Source of the DNA: Thalassobacillus sp043497085
Lineage (GTDB): Bacteria > Bacillota > Bacilli > Bacillales > Halobacillaceae
Reading direction: 5' to 3' (one strand)
Assembly (NCBI GenBank): GCA_043497085.1
Contig: JBIEKI010000006.1
DNA: 64,000 nucleotides
Under the pieces are notes generated by a model. The model saw nothing but the letters and a program-made list of their open reading frames with translations, searched no databases and was not told the DNA's origin. Within the stretch, counting starts at the first letter, position 1, and every line of letters starts with the position of its first letter. Below, piece by piece: positions 1 to 8,520 of this stretch. Both the position numbers and the translations under genes were made by a program.

Positions 1-296
1 TCAGATGTTCGTGTCATACCAAGATCTTCAAGCAATTGTGCGGAAGGCGATACAAACAAAGCGCGTATTTCAGATTTTTTCAATCCAGTTAAATCTGTTT
101 GATAGTCTTCTAATAGTGACCAGCCTCCATTTTTTCCACGCTCTGCAATAACAGGAATTCCTGTTCCACTCAAGGCTTCCATATCCCTATAAATGGTTCG
201 TTCGGAGACTTCCAGCTTCTCCGCTAGTTCTTTTGCTGTCATTTGACCCTGTGACTGTAATAATAAAAGAATGGATACCAAACGGTCTCCTCTCAT
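1..296 (-). CDS. YafY-type HTH/WYL transcriptional regulator (partial, C-terminus outside window)
   Basis: Only the first 98 or so residues lie in the window, read from an ATG at 296 back to base 1. The start MRRDRLVSILLLLQSQG leads into an HTH_11 winged helix with the typical recognition stretch SERTIYRDMEALS around residues 30-42. Proteins with this start normally carry a C-terminal WYL ligand-sensing domain, which is beyond the window edge. The gene diverges from the SDR oxidoreductase at 409, so it probably regulates that gene and itself; the 112-bp gap holds an inverted repeat at 342-356. Family assignment is firm, the ligand unknown. Confidence 0.8.
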   Translation of the reverse strand, partial: MRGDRLVSILLLLQSQGQMTAKELAEKLEVSERTIYRDMEALSGTGIPVIAERGKNGGWSLLEDYQTDLTGLKKSEIRALFVSPSAQLLEDLGMTRTS

Positions 297-341
297 CCTG
301 ATCACCTTTTTCCACAATGATTATATTAATTTAATTAAATA

Positions 342-356
342 TGACACAAGTTGTCA
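342..356. promoter_or_regulatory. Candidate operator in divergent promoter region
   Basis: TGACA and TGTCA arms are separated by five bases in the AT-rich gap between the divergent YafY-type regulator and the SDR gene. A TATAAT hexamer lies at 369-374, just upstream of the SDR ribosome site. The position suits autoregulation plus control of the SDR gene; binding is inferred. Confidence 0.4.
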
Positions 357-408
357 AGAATTGATTGTTATAATGGGAATACTTTAGTCATGAAAGGAAT
401 GGGTTTAT

Positions 409-1242
409 ATGAATTCATTAAATGGAAAGGTTGCGCTTGTTACAGGAGGAAGCAGAGGAGCCGGGCGGGGCATTGCTGTTGAATTAGGAAAGGCTGGCGC
501 AACCGTTTACGTCACCGGCCGCAGCACGAAAGGTGCCTCCACCAATGATTGGCCTGGTACGATTGATGACACAGTTGCTGAAATTGAAACCCATGGTGGA
601 AAAGGGGTTGCGGTTAAGTGCGATCATACAGATGATTCAGAAACAGAATCTGTAATCAATCAAATTCGTCAGCAACAGGGAAGGTTAGATATTCTTGTCA
701 ACAATGTGTGGGGGGCGCATGATCTTGGCGTTGATGCTAACACTTTTTGGGAATTGCCATTGAAGCATTGGGATACGATGTTCACTGCTGGTGTACGTGC
801 TCAGCTGGCTACGAATCATTACGCCATTCCACTACTTCGTGAAAATGAGAAATCGATTATTATTCACACGACCTTCTGGGATGATGGCAAATACACAGGA
901 CAGTTTTATTATGATTTAGCGAAGAATGCATTAATACGTATGGCTTATGGTCTTTCCATCGAATTAAAAAAAGACAATGTTGCCGTTCTTGCCGTTTCGC
1001 CAGGGTTTATGCGAACGGAACTTGTGTTGAAGCACCATGAAGCGGATGAAGAACATTGGGAGGAGTCAGAAGATCTGACGAGAACCGAAACGCCACATTA
1101 TGTCGGACGGGGAATTGCAGCTTTGGCCAGTGATCCGAATGTGATGGAGAAAAGCGGACAGGTATTAAAAGCGGGTGATTTAGCCAGAGAGTATGAGTTT
1201 ACCGATATTGATGGCAGGTATATCCCCCCGTTTACCATATGA
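409..1242 (+). CDS. SDR family NAD(P)-dependent oxidoreductase (DHRS1-like)
   Basis: A 277-residue classical short-chain dehydrogenase. The N-terminal Rossmann motif is GGSRGAGRGIA (about residues 13-23), with VNN in the central strand (about 98) and a YDLAK catalytic YxxxK near 169. The pattern of LVNNVWGAH and the long substrate loop resembles the DHRS1-like subgroup. It starts at an ATG 112 bp from a divergent YafY-type regulator that probably controls it. The physiological substrate cannot be read from the sequence. It might be a redox partner for the aromatic cluster, but the promoter arrangement suggests a separate unit ending in the hairpin at 1326. Confidence 0.85.
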   Translation: MNSLNGKVALVTGGSRGAGRGIAVELGKAGATVYVTGRSTKGASTNDWPGTIDDTVAEIETHGGKGVAVKCDHTDDSETESVINQIRQQQGRLDILVNNVWGAHDLGVDANTFWELPLKHWDTMFTAGVRAQLATNHYAIPLLRENEKSIIIHTTFWDDGKYTGQFYYDLAKNALIRMAYGLSIELKKDNVAVLAVSPGFMRTELVLKHHEADEEHWEESEDLTRTETPHYVGRGIAALASDPNVMEKSGQVLKAGDLAREYEFTDIDGRYIPPFTI

Positions 1243-1325
1243 CTGGAAAAAGTAGTAACCTTTATTTGTTCCTGTAAAAGCTCTATTAGTTATAGATATA
1301 AAGGCTGAACCCTTAAAAAAGAAAA

Positions 1326-1380
1326 AAGTGCCGACCTCCAGTGAGTTAACGCTTTACTACAGTGGGGTCGGCATTTTTTT
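1326..1380 (+). terminator. Rho-independent terminator, dispersed hairpin family copy 1
   Basis: GTGCCGACCTCCA and its near-complement flank a loop containing GAGTTAACGCTTTACT, followed by seven T. The same stem and loop text recurs at 38860, 44272 and 45009, with shorter relatives at 24707, 31811, 32571 and 33164. Confidence 0.85.
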
Positions 1381-1435
1381 AATGAACCCACTACTTATTC
1401 TCCCTAGTAGAAGCTGCTTTTATCTTAATTTACAG

Positions 1436-1464
1436 TTGACTTCCACACGAAGGACCCATATACT
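1436..1464 (+). promoter_or_regulatory. SigA-type promoter of the gntR-dmpF-dmpG unit
   Basis: TTGACT at 1436-1441 and TATACT at 1459-1464 are 17 bp apart, an almost ideal vegetative promoter 58 bp before the GntR regulator start. Confidence 0.7.
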
Positions 1465-1478
1465 TTTACGTAAGAACT

Positions 1479-1491
1479 GTTAACTGTTAAC
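1479..1491. promoter_or_regulatory. Candidate GntR operator (tandem GTTAAC)
   Basis: Two palindromic GTTAAC hexamers separated by one T lie about 15 bp downstream of the -10 hexamer, where a repressor would block the start of transcription. A related TTAACTGTTTAAC occurs at 10242-10254, in the leader of the dioxygenase operon. Autoregulation by the adjacent GntR protein is inferred. Confidence 0.4.
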
Positions 1492-1521
1492 TTTTCAGAA
1501 TATTCTCAAGGAGATAAAGTT

Positions 1522-2190
1522 ATGAAGATTGAAAAGCAGAATATCAGTAATCGAGTACTCGAATACTTACGTAAGCAGATAATTCTTGGCCAGTACGAGA
1601 AAGGTGATTATCTGGTGGAAGCGGCTTTATCAAAAGAACTGGGGGTAAGCCGTGGTCCGATCAGGGAGGCCATATCAAAGCTGGAAGCGGAGAATCTTGT
1701 AGAAAGGCACTCCAACGGCAGAACGGTGGTGAAGCGGTTTGACATCATCGATATCCAAAACCTTTATGATAGTCGCATCCTGTTAGAAACTCATGCACTC
1801 AAACAGGTTGATCCGGAAGTTTTAGAAATGAATAAGGAAAATCTCTTTCTGTTTGTTGATGAGATGCAAAAATCGTATGAACACAAACAGAGGGATATTG
1901 AATCCGATTTAGCCTTCCATGGTTATCTGGTGCAATTGACGGATAACCATACATTGATTCAGCTATGGACCTCTTTAAAGGAAGTTTTTCGAACATTGAT
2001 TGATATCACCAGTGAAGTGACAGAGTCCAAACAGCAGGAGATTATCGACCAGCACGTCAGTATAGTGGAATCATTAGCTGAGGGGGATCTGAAACAAGCA
2101 AACAACATGTTAACGGAACACTTACAAGATGCTTGTCACTATTGCTGTGAAGGTAAGAAATTAAATATGGGGAGAGATGAATATGTCTAA
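1522..2190 (+). CDS. GntR family transcriptional regulator (FCD domain)
   Basis: A 222-residue regulator: N-terminal GntR winged helix (about 8-75, with ELGVSRGPIREAISKLE as the recognition region) and an all-helical FCD ligand domain (about 80-215). The FCD subgroup usually senses small organic acids. AAGGAGATAAAG gives a strong ribosome site for the ATG at 1522. Its end overlaps the start of the acetaldehyde dehydrogenase gene, so it is the first gene of a regulator-dmpF-dmpG unit and probably responds to a pathway acid such as a hydroxymuconate or oxo-acid (inference). Confidence 0.9.
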   Translation: MKIEKQNISNRVLEYLRKQIILGQYEKGDYLVEAALSKELGVSRGPIREAISKLEAENLVERHSNGRTVVKRFDIIDIQNLYDSRILLETHALKQVDPEVLEMNKENLFLFVDEMQKSYEHKQRDIESDLAFHGYLVQLTDNHTLIQLWTSLKEVFRTLIDITSEVTESKQQEIIDQHVSIVESLAEGDLKQANNMLTEHLQDACHYCCEGKKLNMGRDEYV

Positions 2191-3085
2191 TCAGAAAGTG
2201 AAATGTGCCATCATCGGTTCAGGTAACATCGGTACTGATTTAATGTACAAACTGCTTCGGAGTGATAAGCTCGAACTTACTGCGATGGTCGGGATCGATC
2301 GTAATTCAAAAGGGTTAGCGCTGGCGAAGGAACATGGAGTAAAACCGATTTATAACGGGATTGAAGGGCTGGCAGAAGAACCGGAATTAGCAGAGATCGT
2401 CTATGAAGCTACTTCAGCAAAAGCGCATGCATATAATGCGCCGATTTTAAAAAACTTGGGAATGAAAGCGATTGATTTGACGCCGGCAGCCGTAGGTCCT
2501 TTTTTAGTTCCGTCGGTGAATTTAAAGGAGGAAGAGATTGCCGAGCTGGATAACGTCAACATGGTTACGTGCGGCGGCCAGGCAACTATCCCGATGGTGA
2601 AAGCGATTTCTGATGTGGTGAAGGTGAATTATGCGGAAATCGTCGCGTCAATTGCCAGTAAAAGTGCTGGTCCTGGGACACGGCAGAACATTGATGAATT
2701 TACAGTGACGACGGCTAACGCCTTACGTGAGGTAGGGGGAGCCGATGAGTCTAAGGCTATCATTACACTAAACCCGGCAGAACCTCCAATTCTAATGAGA
2801 AATACGATCCACGTCCAGACGGAACAATCCGCCGAAGCATACACAGAAGACATATTAGCTTCCCTCGATTCCATGTTAAAAACGGTGCAGGGATATGTGA
2901 AAGGGTACCGCTTCAAGGCCGATCCAGTGATCAAAGGAAACGTTGTGACGGTCTCAGTGGAAGTGGAAGGAAACGGAGATTTTCTGCCTAAATATGCAGG
3001 CAATCTTGATATCATCACTTCAGCAGCCATGAAGACAGGAGAGGTCATGGCGGAACATATGACAAAGGAGGAAGCGGCACAATGA
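2183..3085 (+). CDS. dmpF: Acetaldehyde dehydrogenase (acetylating)
   Basis: Converts the acetaldehyde released by the neighbouring aldolase, with CoA and NAD+, into acetyl-CoA. The 300-residue protein has the N-terminal NAD fold motif IIGSGNIGTDLMYKL, and the CGGQATIPMV segment that carries the catalytic cysteine (about residue 130), and the expected length for DmpF/MhpF/BphJ. I place the start at the ATG at 2183 because GGGGAGAG at 2169-2176 is six bases away; the ATG at 2177 is too close. It overlaps the GntR gene by 8 bp and the aldolase by 4 bp, consistent with translational coupling and with the channelling complex known for this enzyme pair. It corresponds to praF of the protocatechuate 2,3-cleavage pathway. 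Confidence 0.92.
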   Translation: MSNQKVKCAIIGSGNIGTDLMYKLLRSDKLELTAMVGIDRNSKGLALAKEHGVKPIYNGIEGLAEEPELAEIVYEATSAKAHAYNAPILKNLGMKAIDLTPAAVGPFLVPSVNLKEEEIAELDNVNMVTCGGQATIPMVKAISDVVKVNYAEIVASIASKSAGPGTRQNIDEFTVTTANALREVGGADESKAIITLNPAEPPILMRNTIHVQTEQSAEAYTEDILASLDSMLKTVQGYVKGYRFKADPVIKGNVVTVSVEVEGNGDFLPKYAGNLDIITSAAMKTGEVMAEHMTKEEAAQ

Positions 3086-4101
3086 GCAATAATAGAAAAG
3101 TAGTTTTTAATGACGTAACATTGCGGGACGGGATGCATGCTATTTCCCATCAATATACAACCGAACAAATCGCTGAACTGGCACAGCTGATTGATGAGTC
3201 TGGCGTCGATATCATTGAAGCGACCCATGGAGACGGACTTGGAGGAAGCTCGATCCAGTATGGTTTTTCAAAAGAATCAGAGAAAGACATTATCACAACA
3301 GCAGTGAAAAATGCCAAGAACGCAAAAGTTGGCGTGCTGCTTCTTCCTGGTATCGGAACGATCGACCATTTGAAACAGGCAAGAGAGTGGGGCGCCTCCG
3401 TTGTGCGCGTCGCTACGCATTGCAGTGAAGCGGATGTTTCCGAACAACATATCAAAAAAGCAGTAGATTTGGGTATGGATACAGTAGGATTCCTGATGAT
3501 GTCCCACCGTTCAACGCCGGAAGATTTACTGGAAGAAGCTAAAAAGATGGAATCTTACGGAGCCGGAACGATTTATGTAGTAGATTCCGCCGGGGCTTTG
3601 ACGATGGATGATACCCGGAGAAGGATTGCGCTATTCAAAGAAAATCTGAGCACGGACATCGGGTTTCACGGACATAATAACCTGTCACTCGGCGTTGCCA
3701 ACTCCATCGTTGCACTGGAAGAAGGAGCGGATCGGATTGATACGAGCCTTGCTGGCATGGGTGCGGGAGCAGGGAATACGGCTACCGAACAGCTTGTCGC
3801 TGTCATGAACAAAATGGATATCCCTCATTCGGTAGATTTATATAAAGCAATGGACGCGGCAGAAAACATCATGAAACCGATGATGAACCGCCCTGTCCAA
3901 ATTGATCGCCTAAGCTTGACGTTAGGCTATACCGGTGTTTACTCCAGCTTCCTATTATTCGCAGAGCGGGCCGGGAAAGAATATGGGGTAGATCCGCGTG
4001 ATATTTTGACAAAAATCAGTGAAATGGGTGCTGTCGGTGGCCAGGAAGACTGGATCATCGGGGTAGCTCAGGACTTGGCAAAAGAAAAAGCTCATGTGTA
4101 A
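3082..4101 (+). CDS. dmpG: 4-hydroxy-2-oxovalerate aldolase
   Basis: Splits 4-hydroxy-2-oxovalerate into pyruvate and acetaldehyde, the last carbon-carbon cleavage of the meta pathway. The 339 residues show the HMGL-like TIM barrel beginning with DVTLRDGMHAISHQ (metal-binding Asp and catalytic Arg), HGDGLGG near 50, and the metal ligands in GFHGHNNLSLGVAN (about 193-206), followed by the C-terminal communication domain that docks the acetaldehyde dehydrogenase. The start overlaps the upstream stop as ATGA. Two strong hairpins follow, so the unit ends here. Confidence 0.95.
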   Translation: MSNNRKVVFNDVTLRDGMHAISHQYTTEQIAELAQLIDESGVDIIEATHGDGLGGSSIQYGFSKESEKDIITTAVKNAKNAKVGVLLLPGIGTIDHLKQAREWGASVVRVATHCSEADVSEQHIKKAVDLGMDTVGFLMMSHRSTPEDLLEEAKKMESYGAGTIYVVDSAGALTMDDTRRRIALFKENLSTDIGFHGHNNLSLGVANSIVALEEGADRIDTSLAGMGAGAGNTATEQLVAVMNKMDIPHSVDLYKAMDAAENIMKPMMNRPVQIDRLSLTLGYTGVYSSFLLFAERAGKEYGVDPRDILTKISEMGAVGGQEDWIIGVAQDLAKEKAHV

Positions 4102-4109
4102 ATGGAAGT

Positions 4110-4145
4110 CCAGGCGTGGGAAATATCCACGCCTGGTCATTTTTA
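4110..4145 (+). terminator. Rho-independent terminator after dmpG
   Basis: CCAGGCGTGG and CCACGCCTGG form a 10-bp perfect stem with a short loop, followed by TCATTTTTAA. Confidence 0.8.
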
Positions 4146-4167
4146 ATCGAGGGTATAACCATTGAAA

Positions 4168-4197
4168 AAGGCGAGCCTGAAATTTCAGGCTCGCCTT
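4168..4197 (-). terminator. Terminator between convergent genes (mainly for iclR)
   Basis: A perfect inverted repeat, AAGGCGAGCCTGAAA against TTTCAGGCTCGCCTT. On the minus strand it is followed by a run of U from the upstream AAAAA, so it should stop transcription of the convergent IclR gene. Confidence 0.75.
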
Positions 4198-4308
4198 ATC
4201 ATTTAGCGGCTCGAACATTAACTGTATCCGTTCTTGATAAATACGAGTTTATAGTAAAAGTTACAAGTTACTATATTTACATATAGCCCCACACTAGTCT
4301 TCTATCCA

Positions 4309-5100
4309 CTAAAAGCGCCTGAAATATCTCTCATCATACCCCAAACGTTCCGATGCCTCTTTACCAGCTTCCATCACTTTTTTGGCTATATCCGGGATTT
4401 TACTATTTTTCATGCGCTGGATAGGTCCAACTACGGTAATTGCGCTGACCACTTTTCCTTTATAGTCCCGTATCGGGGCAGCTACAGATTTCGTTCCTTC
4501 TGTTAGTTCTTCTGTACTGACCGCGTACCCTTGTTCACGTATGGATGTAAGTTCTTCTTTAAGTAAATCGGGATCGGTGATGCTGTTTTCTGTATGTGCG
4601 ACTAACCCTTGTTCGATGACAGCCTCCACAATATGTTCGTCACTAAAAGCAAGCAATACCTTGCCTGAACTTGTACAGTAGGAAGGGTTTCTCCTTCCGA
4701 GGTGCGTGAGAATACGAACAGGATGATTACATTCCTCTTTATGGATATAAATCGTATCGAGACCGTCCATGATCGCTAAGTGGGCTGTTTCCCCGGTGTC
4801 ATTGACCAGTTTATATAGAACAGGAGCTGATTCTTTATGGATTTCCAGATTGTTGGTGACGATGCCCCCAAGCGTGAGGACGGACATTCCTAGTTTATAG
4901 GCATTGGTTTTTGGATCTTTAATGACAAACCCTTCACTGGCAAGTGTCGACAGTACACGGCTGACCGTGCTTTTTGCCAGGCCTAAGGATTCTGCCAGTT
5001 CGCTCACTTTTTTGGTTGGTTCGTATGTAGAAAAACTTTTTAAAATAAGTAATGCATTTTTTACAGAAGAAAGTGTTTGCGTCTGCTTCTTTTTGGGCAT
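4309..5100 (-). CDS. IclR family transcriptional regulator
   Basis: About 263 residues: an N-terminal winged helix (about 15-75, with SLGLAKSTVSRVLSTL) and a C-terminal IclR effector domain (about 90-255, with GRRNPSYCTSSGKVLLAF and the late APIRDYKGKVVSAITV segment). The start is placed at ATG 5100, preceded by GAGAGGTG at a spacing of about six; the GTG at 5109 lies inside that ribosome site. It is divergent from the hydroxymuconate semialdehyde dehydrogenase operon. IclR proteins such as PobR and PcaR commonly control aromatic catabolism, so it is the likely local regulator of the 5393-8712 genes. Confidence 0.92.
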   Translation of the reverse strand: MPKKKQTQTLSSVKNALLILKSFSTYEPTKKVSELAESLGLAKSTVSRVLSTLASEGFVIKDPKTNAYKLGMSVLTLGGIVTNNLEIHKESAPVLYKLVNDTGETAHLAIMDGLDTIYIHKEECNHPVRILTHLGRRNPSYCTSSGKVLLAFSDEHIVEAVIEQGLVAHTENSITDPDLLKEELTSIREQGYAVSTEELTEGTKSVAAPIRDYKGKVVSAITVVGPIQRMKNSKIPDIAKKVMEAGKEASERLGYDERYFRRF

Positions 5101-5288
5101 GTTTTTCACCTCTCTTGAATGGAGTTCTTTATAAGGGAACGATTCTGGGGAGTAGTTGATAGTTAATTATACGCTAATTATATAGAATTCTGGGCATTTT
5201 CTAAATAGAAATCAAAGAAAATTTTAATTATTTTTAATTTTGTTGCGTATAGAGGAACATTGGTGTTTTTAAAACTTTTGATGGTTTC

Positions 5289-5294
5289 TATAAT
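5289..5294 (+). promoter_or_regulatory. Possible -10 hexamer of the dmpC operon
   Basis: A consensus TATAAT stands in the 292-bp divergent region but has no good -35 at 16-18 bp, which fits a promoter needing an activator. A second TATAAT at 5331-5336 is an alternative. Confidence 0.35.
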
Positions 5295-5348
5295 GAACCT
5301 GTACCGAACAAAAAAAGATTTTTCAGAGATTATAATTATTCATTTATC

Positions 5349-5369
5349 GGAAACTGTGTTCAGGTTTCC
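5349..5369. promoter_or_regulatory. Candidate IclR operator
   Basis: GGAAAC and GTTTCC arms are separated by nine bases just upstream of the AAGGAGG ribosome site of the dehydrogenase gene, in the divergent region next to iclR. Assignment to the IclR protein is by location only. Confidence 0.35.
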
Positions 5370-5392
5370 AGAAAATTAAGGAGGCTTTCTAT

Positions 5393-6847
5393 ATGCAAAC
5401 GACTAAAACAAAAGCTGTCGATTGCGCCCATTACATTAATGGTGCCTATGTACAGTCAGAAAATGGTAAAATGTTTGAAAATGTTAATCCAGCAACAGAA
5501 GAAGTGCTGGGATCCGTCGCAGAAGGTGGAAAAGGAGAAGTTGATCAAGCAGTAAGTGCTGCCAGAAAGGCGCTTAAAGGTGAATGGGGCAACATGCCTT
5601 TGAAAAAACGTTCGAACATTATCCGTAAAATCGGTGATTTGATTTTGGAGAGAAAAGAGGAACTTGCCGAGCTCGAATCTTTGGATACGGGTAAACCATT
5701 ATGGCTCTCTAATAAAGTTGATATTGATCGTGCAGCCAACAATTTCTATTTCTTTGCTGATTATATGACTACAGTGGGAACCGAAGCTTATCAACAGGAT
5801 GACATCGCCATTCATTATGCTGTACGTCGTCCAGTCGGTGTGGTGGGACTCATTAATCCATGGAACTTGCCACTCTTCCTGATGACTTGGAAGTTGGCTC
5901 CGGCTCTTGCGGCTGGAAACACAGCTGTGATGAAACCGTCTGAAGTGACTCCAATGACTGCAACTGTGCTGGCTCAGATTTGTAAGGACGCTGGGGTACC
6001 GGATGGCGTGGTCAACATGGTCCATGGCTTTGGTGAAACAGGTGCGGCACTATCCTCTCATGATGATGTGGATGCGATTGCCTTTACTGGTGAGACGATT
6101 ACTGGTACTGCAATCATGAAGGTTGCTGCTCCAACATTAAAGAAGCTATCCTTTGAACTTGGCGGCAAGAACCCGAACATTATTTTTGCCGACGCTGACC
6201 TGGATGATGTCATTGAGACTACGATCAAGTCCAGTTTCATTAACCAGGGGGAAGTTTGCTTATGCGGTTCCAGAATATATGTGGAACGTTCAGCTTATGA
6301 TGAGTTTCTTGAAAAATTTGCTGCAAAAACAAAAGAACTCAAAGTTGGCGATCCTTTCGACCCGGATACCAACGTCGGAGCATTGGTCAGTGAAGAACAC
6401 TACAACAAAGTGGTCGGCTACCTGGATATTGCCAAAGAAGAAGGCGGTAACTTCCTGACAGGCGGTAAGCCTGCCGAAGGCTTTGATAAAGGCTTCTTCG
6501 TGGAACCTACGATTATTACAGGGCTTGGAACTGATGCCAGATGTGTACGCGAAGAAATCTTCGGACCAGTCGTAACCGTTGTTCCATTTGATACCGAAGA
6601 TGAAGTGCTCGAACAAGTGAATGATACGCATTATGGTCTAAGTGCAAGCCTTTGGACAAGTGACATCAAACGTGCCACACGTTTCAGCGGACAAATCGAA
6701 GCTGGGATGGTTTGGGTGAACACTTGGTTCCTTCGAGACTTACGTACACCATTCGGAGGAATGAAGCGCAGTGGTATCGGCCGCGAAGGCGGGGCTCACA
6801 GTTTTGATTTCTACTCTGAATTAACAAATATCACGTTAAAAATGTAG
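5393..6847 (+). CDS. dmpC: 2-hydroxymuconate-6-semialdehyde dehydrogenase
   Basis: NAD-dependent oxidation of the ring-fission semialdehyde to 2-hydroxymuconate. The 484-residue aldehyde dehydrogenase has the NAD-binding GLINPWNLPLFLMTWK and FTGETITGTAIMKVA segments, the FELGGKNPN catalytic Glu region (about 258-266) and the GEVCLCGSR catalytic cysteine region (about 288-296). The final PFGGMKRSGIGREGG is typical of the DmpC/XylG/PraB and betaine aldehyde dehydrogenase branch. The co-operonic hydratase, decarboxylase and tautomerase decide the assignment. AAGGAGG stands nine bases before the ATG. Confidence 0.88.
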   Translation: MQTTKTKAVDCAHYINGAYVQSENGKMFENVNPATEEVLGSVAEGGKGEVDQAVSAARKALKGEWGNMPLKKRSNIIRKIGDLILERKEELAELESLDTGKPLWLSNKVDIDRAANNFYFFADYMTTVGTEAYQQDDIAIHYAVRRPVGVVGLINPWNLPLFLMTWKLAPALAAGNTAVMKPSEVTPMTATVLAQICKDAGVPDGVVNMVHGFGETGAALSSHDDVDAIAFTGETITGTAIMKVAAPTLKKLSFELGGKNPNIIFADADLDDVIETTIKSSFINQGEVCLCGSRIYVERSAYDEFLEKFAAKTKELKVGDPFDPDTNVGALVSEEHYNKVVGYLDIAKEEGGNFLTGGKPAEGFDKGFFVEPTIITGLGTDARCVREEIFGPVVTVVPFDTEDEVLEQVNDTHYGLSASLWTSDIKRATRFSGQIEAGMVWVNTWFLRDLRTPFGGMKRSGIGREGGAHSFDFYSELTNITLKM

Positions 6848-6857
6848 GAGGATGACA

Positions 6858-7652
6858 GTGAAAACAGATAACGTAACGAAAAAGGAAACTCATGCGAAAC
6901 ACTTATTAGATGCTTGGAGTAAAGGGGAAGGGGTTCAGCCGCTCACAGGGCTGGATCCTGAGCTCTCCCTTGATGAAGCTTATCAGGTCCAATTACACAC
7001 GATTGAACAAAAAGTGGAACAAGGACAACGGATAACTGGCAAGAAAATCGGTCTGACATCCAAGGCTATGCAAGAATCATTAGGTGTAGATGAACCGGAC
7101 TATGGCCATTTGTTAAATGAGATGGAGTGTGCGAACCGTGGGAAGATCTCCTTTAAACAAGTCTTACAGCCAAGAGTAGAAGGAGAAATCGCCTTTATTT
7201 TAAAAGACGATTTAGTAGGACCCAATGTAACGACATTGGATGTTTTAAAAGCAACGGATGCTGTTGTTCCTGCACTTGAAATCGTAGACAGCCGTATTAA
7301 AGATTGGAAGATTACGTTAGCTGATACAGTGGCCGATAATGCATCTTCCGGGATGTATATTCTCGGGGGAAGACCGAAAAAGATTGAAGACGTAAACCTG
7401 AAGCAAATGGGCATGGCCCTTTATAAAAATGATGAATTACTCAATACAGGTGTTGGTGCCGCCGCTTTAGGGGATCCGGCAAAATGTGTGGCCTGGCTCG
7501 CCAACAAACTGGCAGGCTATGATATTACATTAAAAGCAGGCGAAATTATTTTATCAGGAGCATTATCTGCTGCCATGCCTGCTGAACCTGGAGATCATTT
7601 TTACGCGAAATTTGCTGAATTAGGAGAAGTGCATGTTTCATTCACGGAGTAA
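6858..7652 (+). CDS. dmpE: 2-oxopent-4-enoate (2-keto-4-pentenoate) hydratase
   Basis: Adds water to 2-hydroxypenta-2,4-dienoate to give 4-hydroxy-2-oxovalerate. The sequence has the fumarylacetoacetase-like fold of the DmpE/MhpD/XylJ family: GKKIGLTSKAMQ, LGVDEPDYGHLL, the metal-binding RVEGEIAF stretch and PALEIVDSR. It is paralogous to the next gene; VDEPDYG and KKIGLTS mark it as hydratase rather than decarboxylase. I prefer the GTG at 6858 over the ATG at 6852 because AGGAGG at 6846-6851 needs the extra spacing. It follows the dehydrogenase by 10 bp. Confidence 0.88.
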   Translation: MKTDNVTKKETHAKHLLDAWSKGEGVQPLTGLDPELSLDEAYQVQLHTIEQKVEQGQRITGKKIGLTSKAMQESLGVDEPDYGHLLNEMECANRGKISFKQVLQPRVEGEIAFILKDDLVGPNVTTLDVLKATDAVVPALEIVDSRIKDWKITLADTVADNASSGMYILGGRPKKIEDVNLKQMGMALYKNDELLNTGVGAAALGDPAKCVAWLANKLAGYDITLKAGEIILSGALSAAMPAEPGDHFYAKFAELGEVHVSFTE

Positions 7653-7666
7653 AGGAAGGTTATATA

Positions 7667-8452
7667 ATGGATAATCATCTAATTAAAGAGCTTGCTGATT
7701 ATGTACATCATGCAGAAAAAGAAAAACGGGAAATAACAAAAATTACCGCCGATTTATATCCTGAACTTTCTATTGATGAAGGGTATATCGTTCAAGAAGA
7801 GCTGGTTCGTCAAAAAATTGCAGAAGGCTATCAAATCATTGGCCCAAAAATGGGGATTACCAGTGAGGCTAAAATGAAACAGATGGATGTGGATGATCCG
7901 ATCTACGGCTATGTATTCGATAATATGGTGGTCGAGGATGGGGATTCCATTTCTATCTCGGATTATATTCATCCCAAAGTGGAACCTGAAATTGGGTTTA
8001 TGTTAGCAAGGGATTTAGAAGGACCAAACGTGACCGCTCTTGACGTGCTGCGGGCGACAGAATATGTATTTCCGGCAATAGAGATTATTGACAGCCGCTA
8101 TGAGAACTTCAACTTTACGCTGCCGGATGTTATTGCAGATAATACATCTGCAGCAGGTGCCGTGTTTGGAACCTATTTAAGAAAACCTGATGAACTGGAC
8201 CTTGATGTGGTCGGTGTGACGTTATCTATAAATGGAGAAATCCAGTCATTGGGGGCAGGTGCCGCTGTGCTTGGAAATCCAGCCAATTCAGTGGCCAGAC
8301 TGGCCAATATGTTAAGTAAAAAGGGAGAAAAAGTAAAAGCGGGACAGCCGATTTTAACCGGTGGTGTCACAGCAGCGGTTCGCCTATCTCCTGGTGACTT
8401 TGTCCAGGCAGAATACGGCGGATTAGGTAACGTGTCATTTTTTGTGCGTTAA
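7667..8452 (+). CDS. dmpH: 4-oxalocrotonate (2-oxo-3-hexenedioate) decarboxylase
   Basis: Mg-dependent decarboxylation of 2-oxo-3-hexenedioate to 2-hydroxypenta-2,4-dienoate. The 261 residues align with the upstream hydratase but carry the decarboxylase signatures GPKMGITSEAKMKQM, DDPIYGYVFDNM and SDYIHPKVEPEIGF. DmpH and DmpE are known to act as a complex, and the two genes are 14 bp apart here. AAGGAAGG precedes the ATG. Confidence 0.88.
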   Translation: MDNHLIKELADYVHHAEKEKREITKITADLYPELSIDEGYIVQEELVRQKIAEGYQIIGPKMGITSEAKMKQMDVDDPIYGYVFDNMVVEDGDSISISDYIHPKVEPEIGFMLARDLEGPNVTALDVLRATEYVFPAIEIIDSRYENFNFTLPDVIADNTSAAGAVFGTYLRKPDELDLDVVGVTLSINGEIQSLGAGAAVLGNPANSVARLANMLSKKGEKVKAGQPILTGGVTAAVRLSPGDFVQAEYGGLGNVSFFVR

Positions 8453-8520
8453 GAAAGTTTACCTTTGTTAGCGGGTTAAAAGATAGGTAAAGAGTAAAAT
8501 CTTTAGAGGTGGTGAAGGAC

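Noticed and set aside
2629..3228. Long minus-strand open frame of 199 codons opposite dmpF
   Set aside because: It lies opposite a well-identified gene, has no ribosome site and no family pattern.
5393..6847. Betaine aldehyde dehydrogenase of a halophile
   Set aside because: Sequence alone allows it, but the tautomerase, decarboxylase and hydratase in the same operon favour hydroxymuconate semialdehyde.
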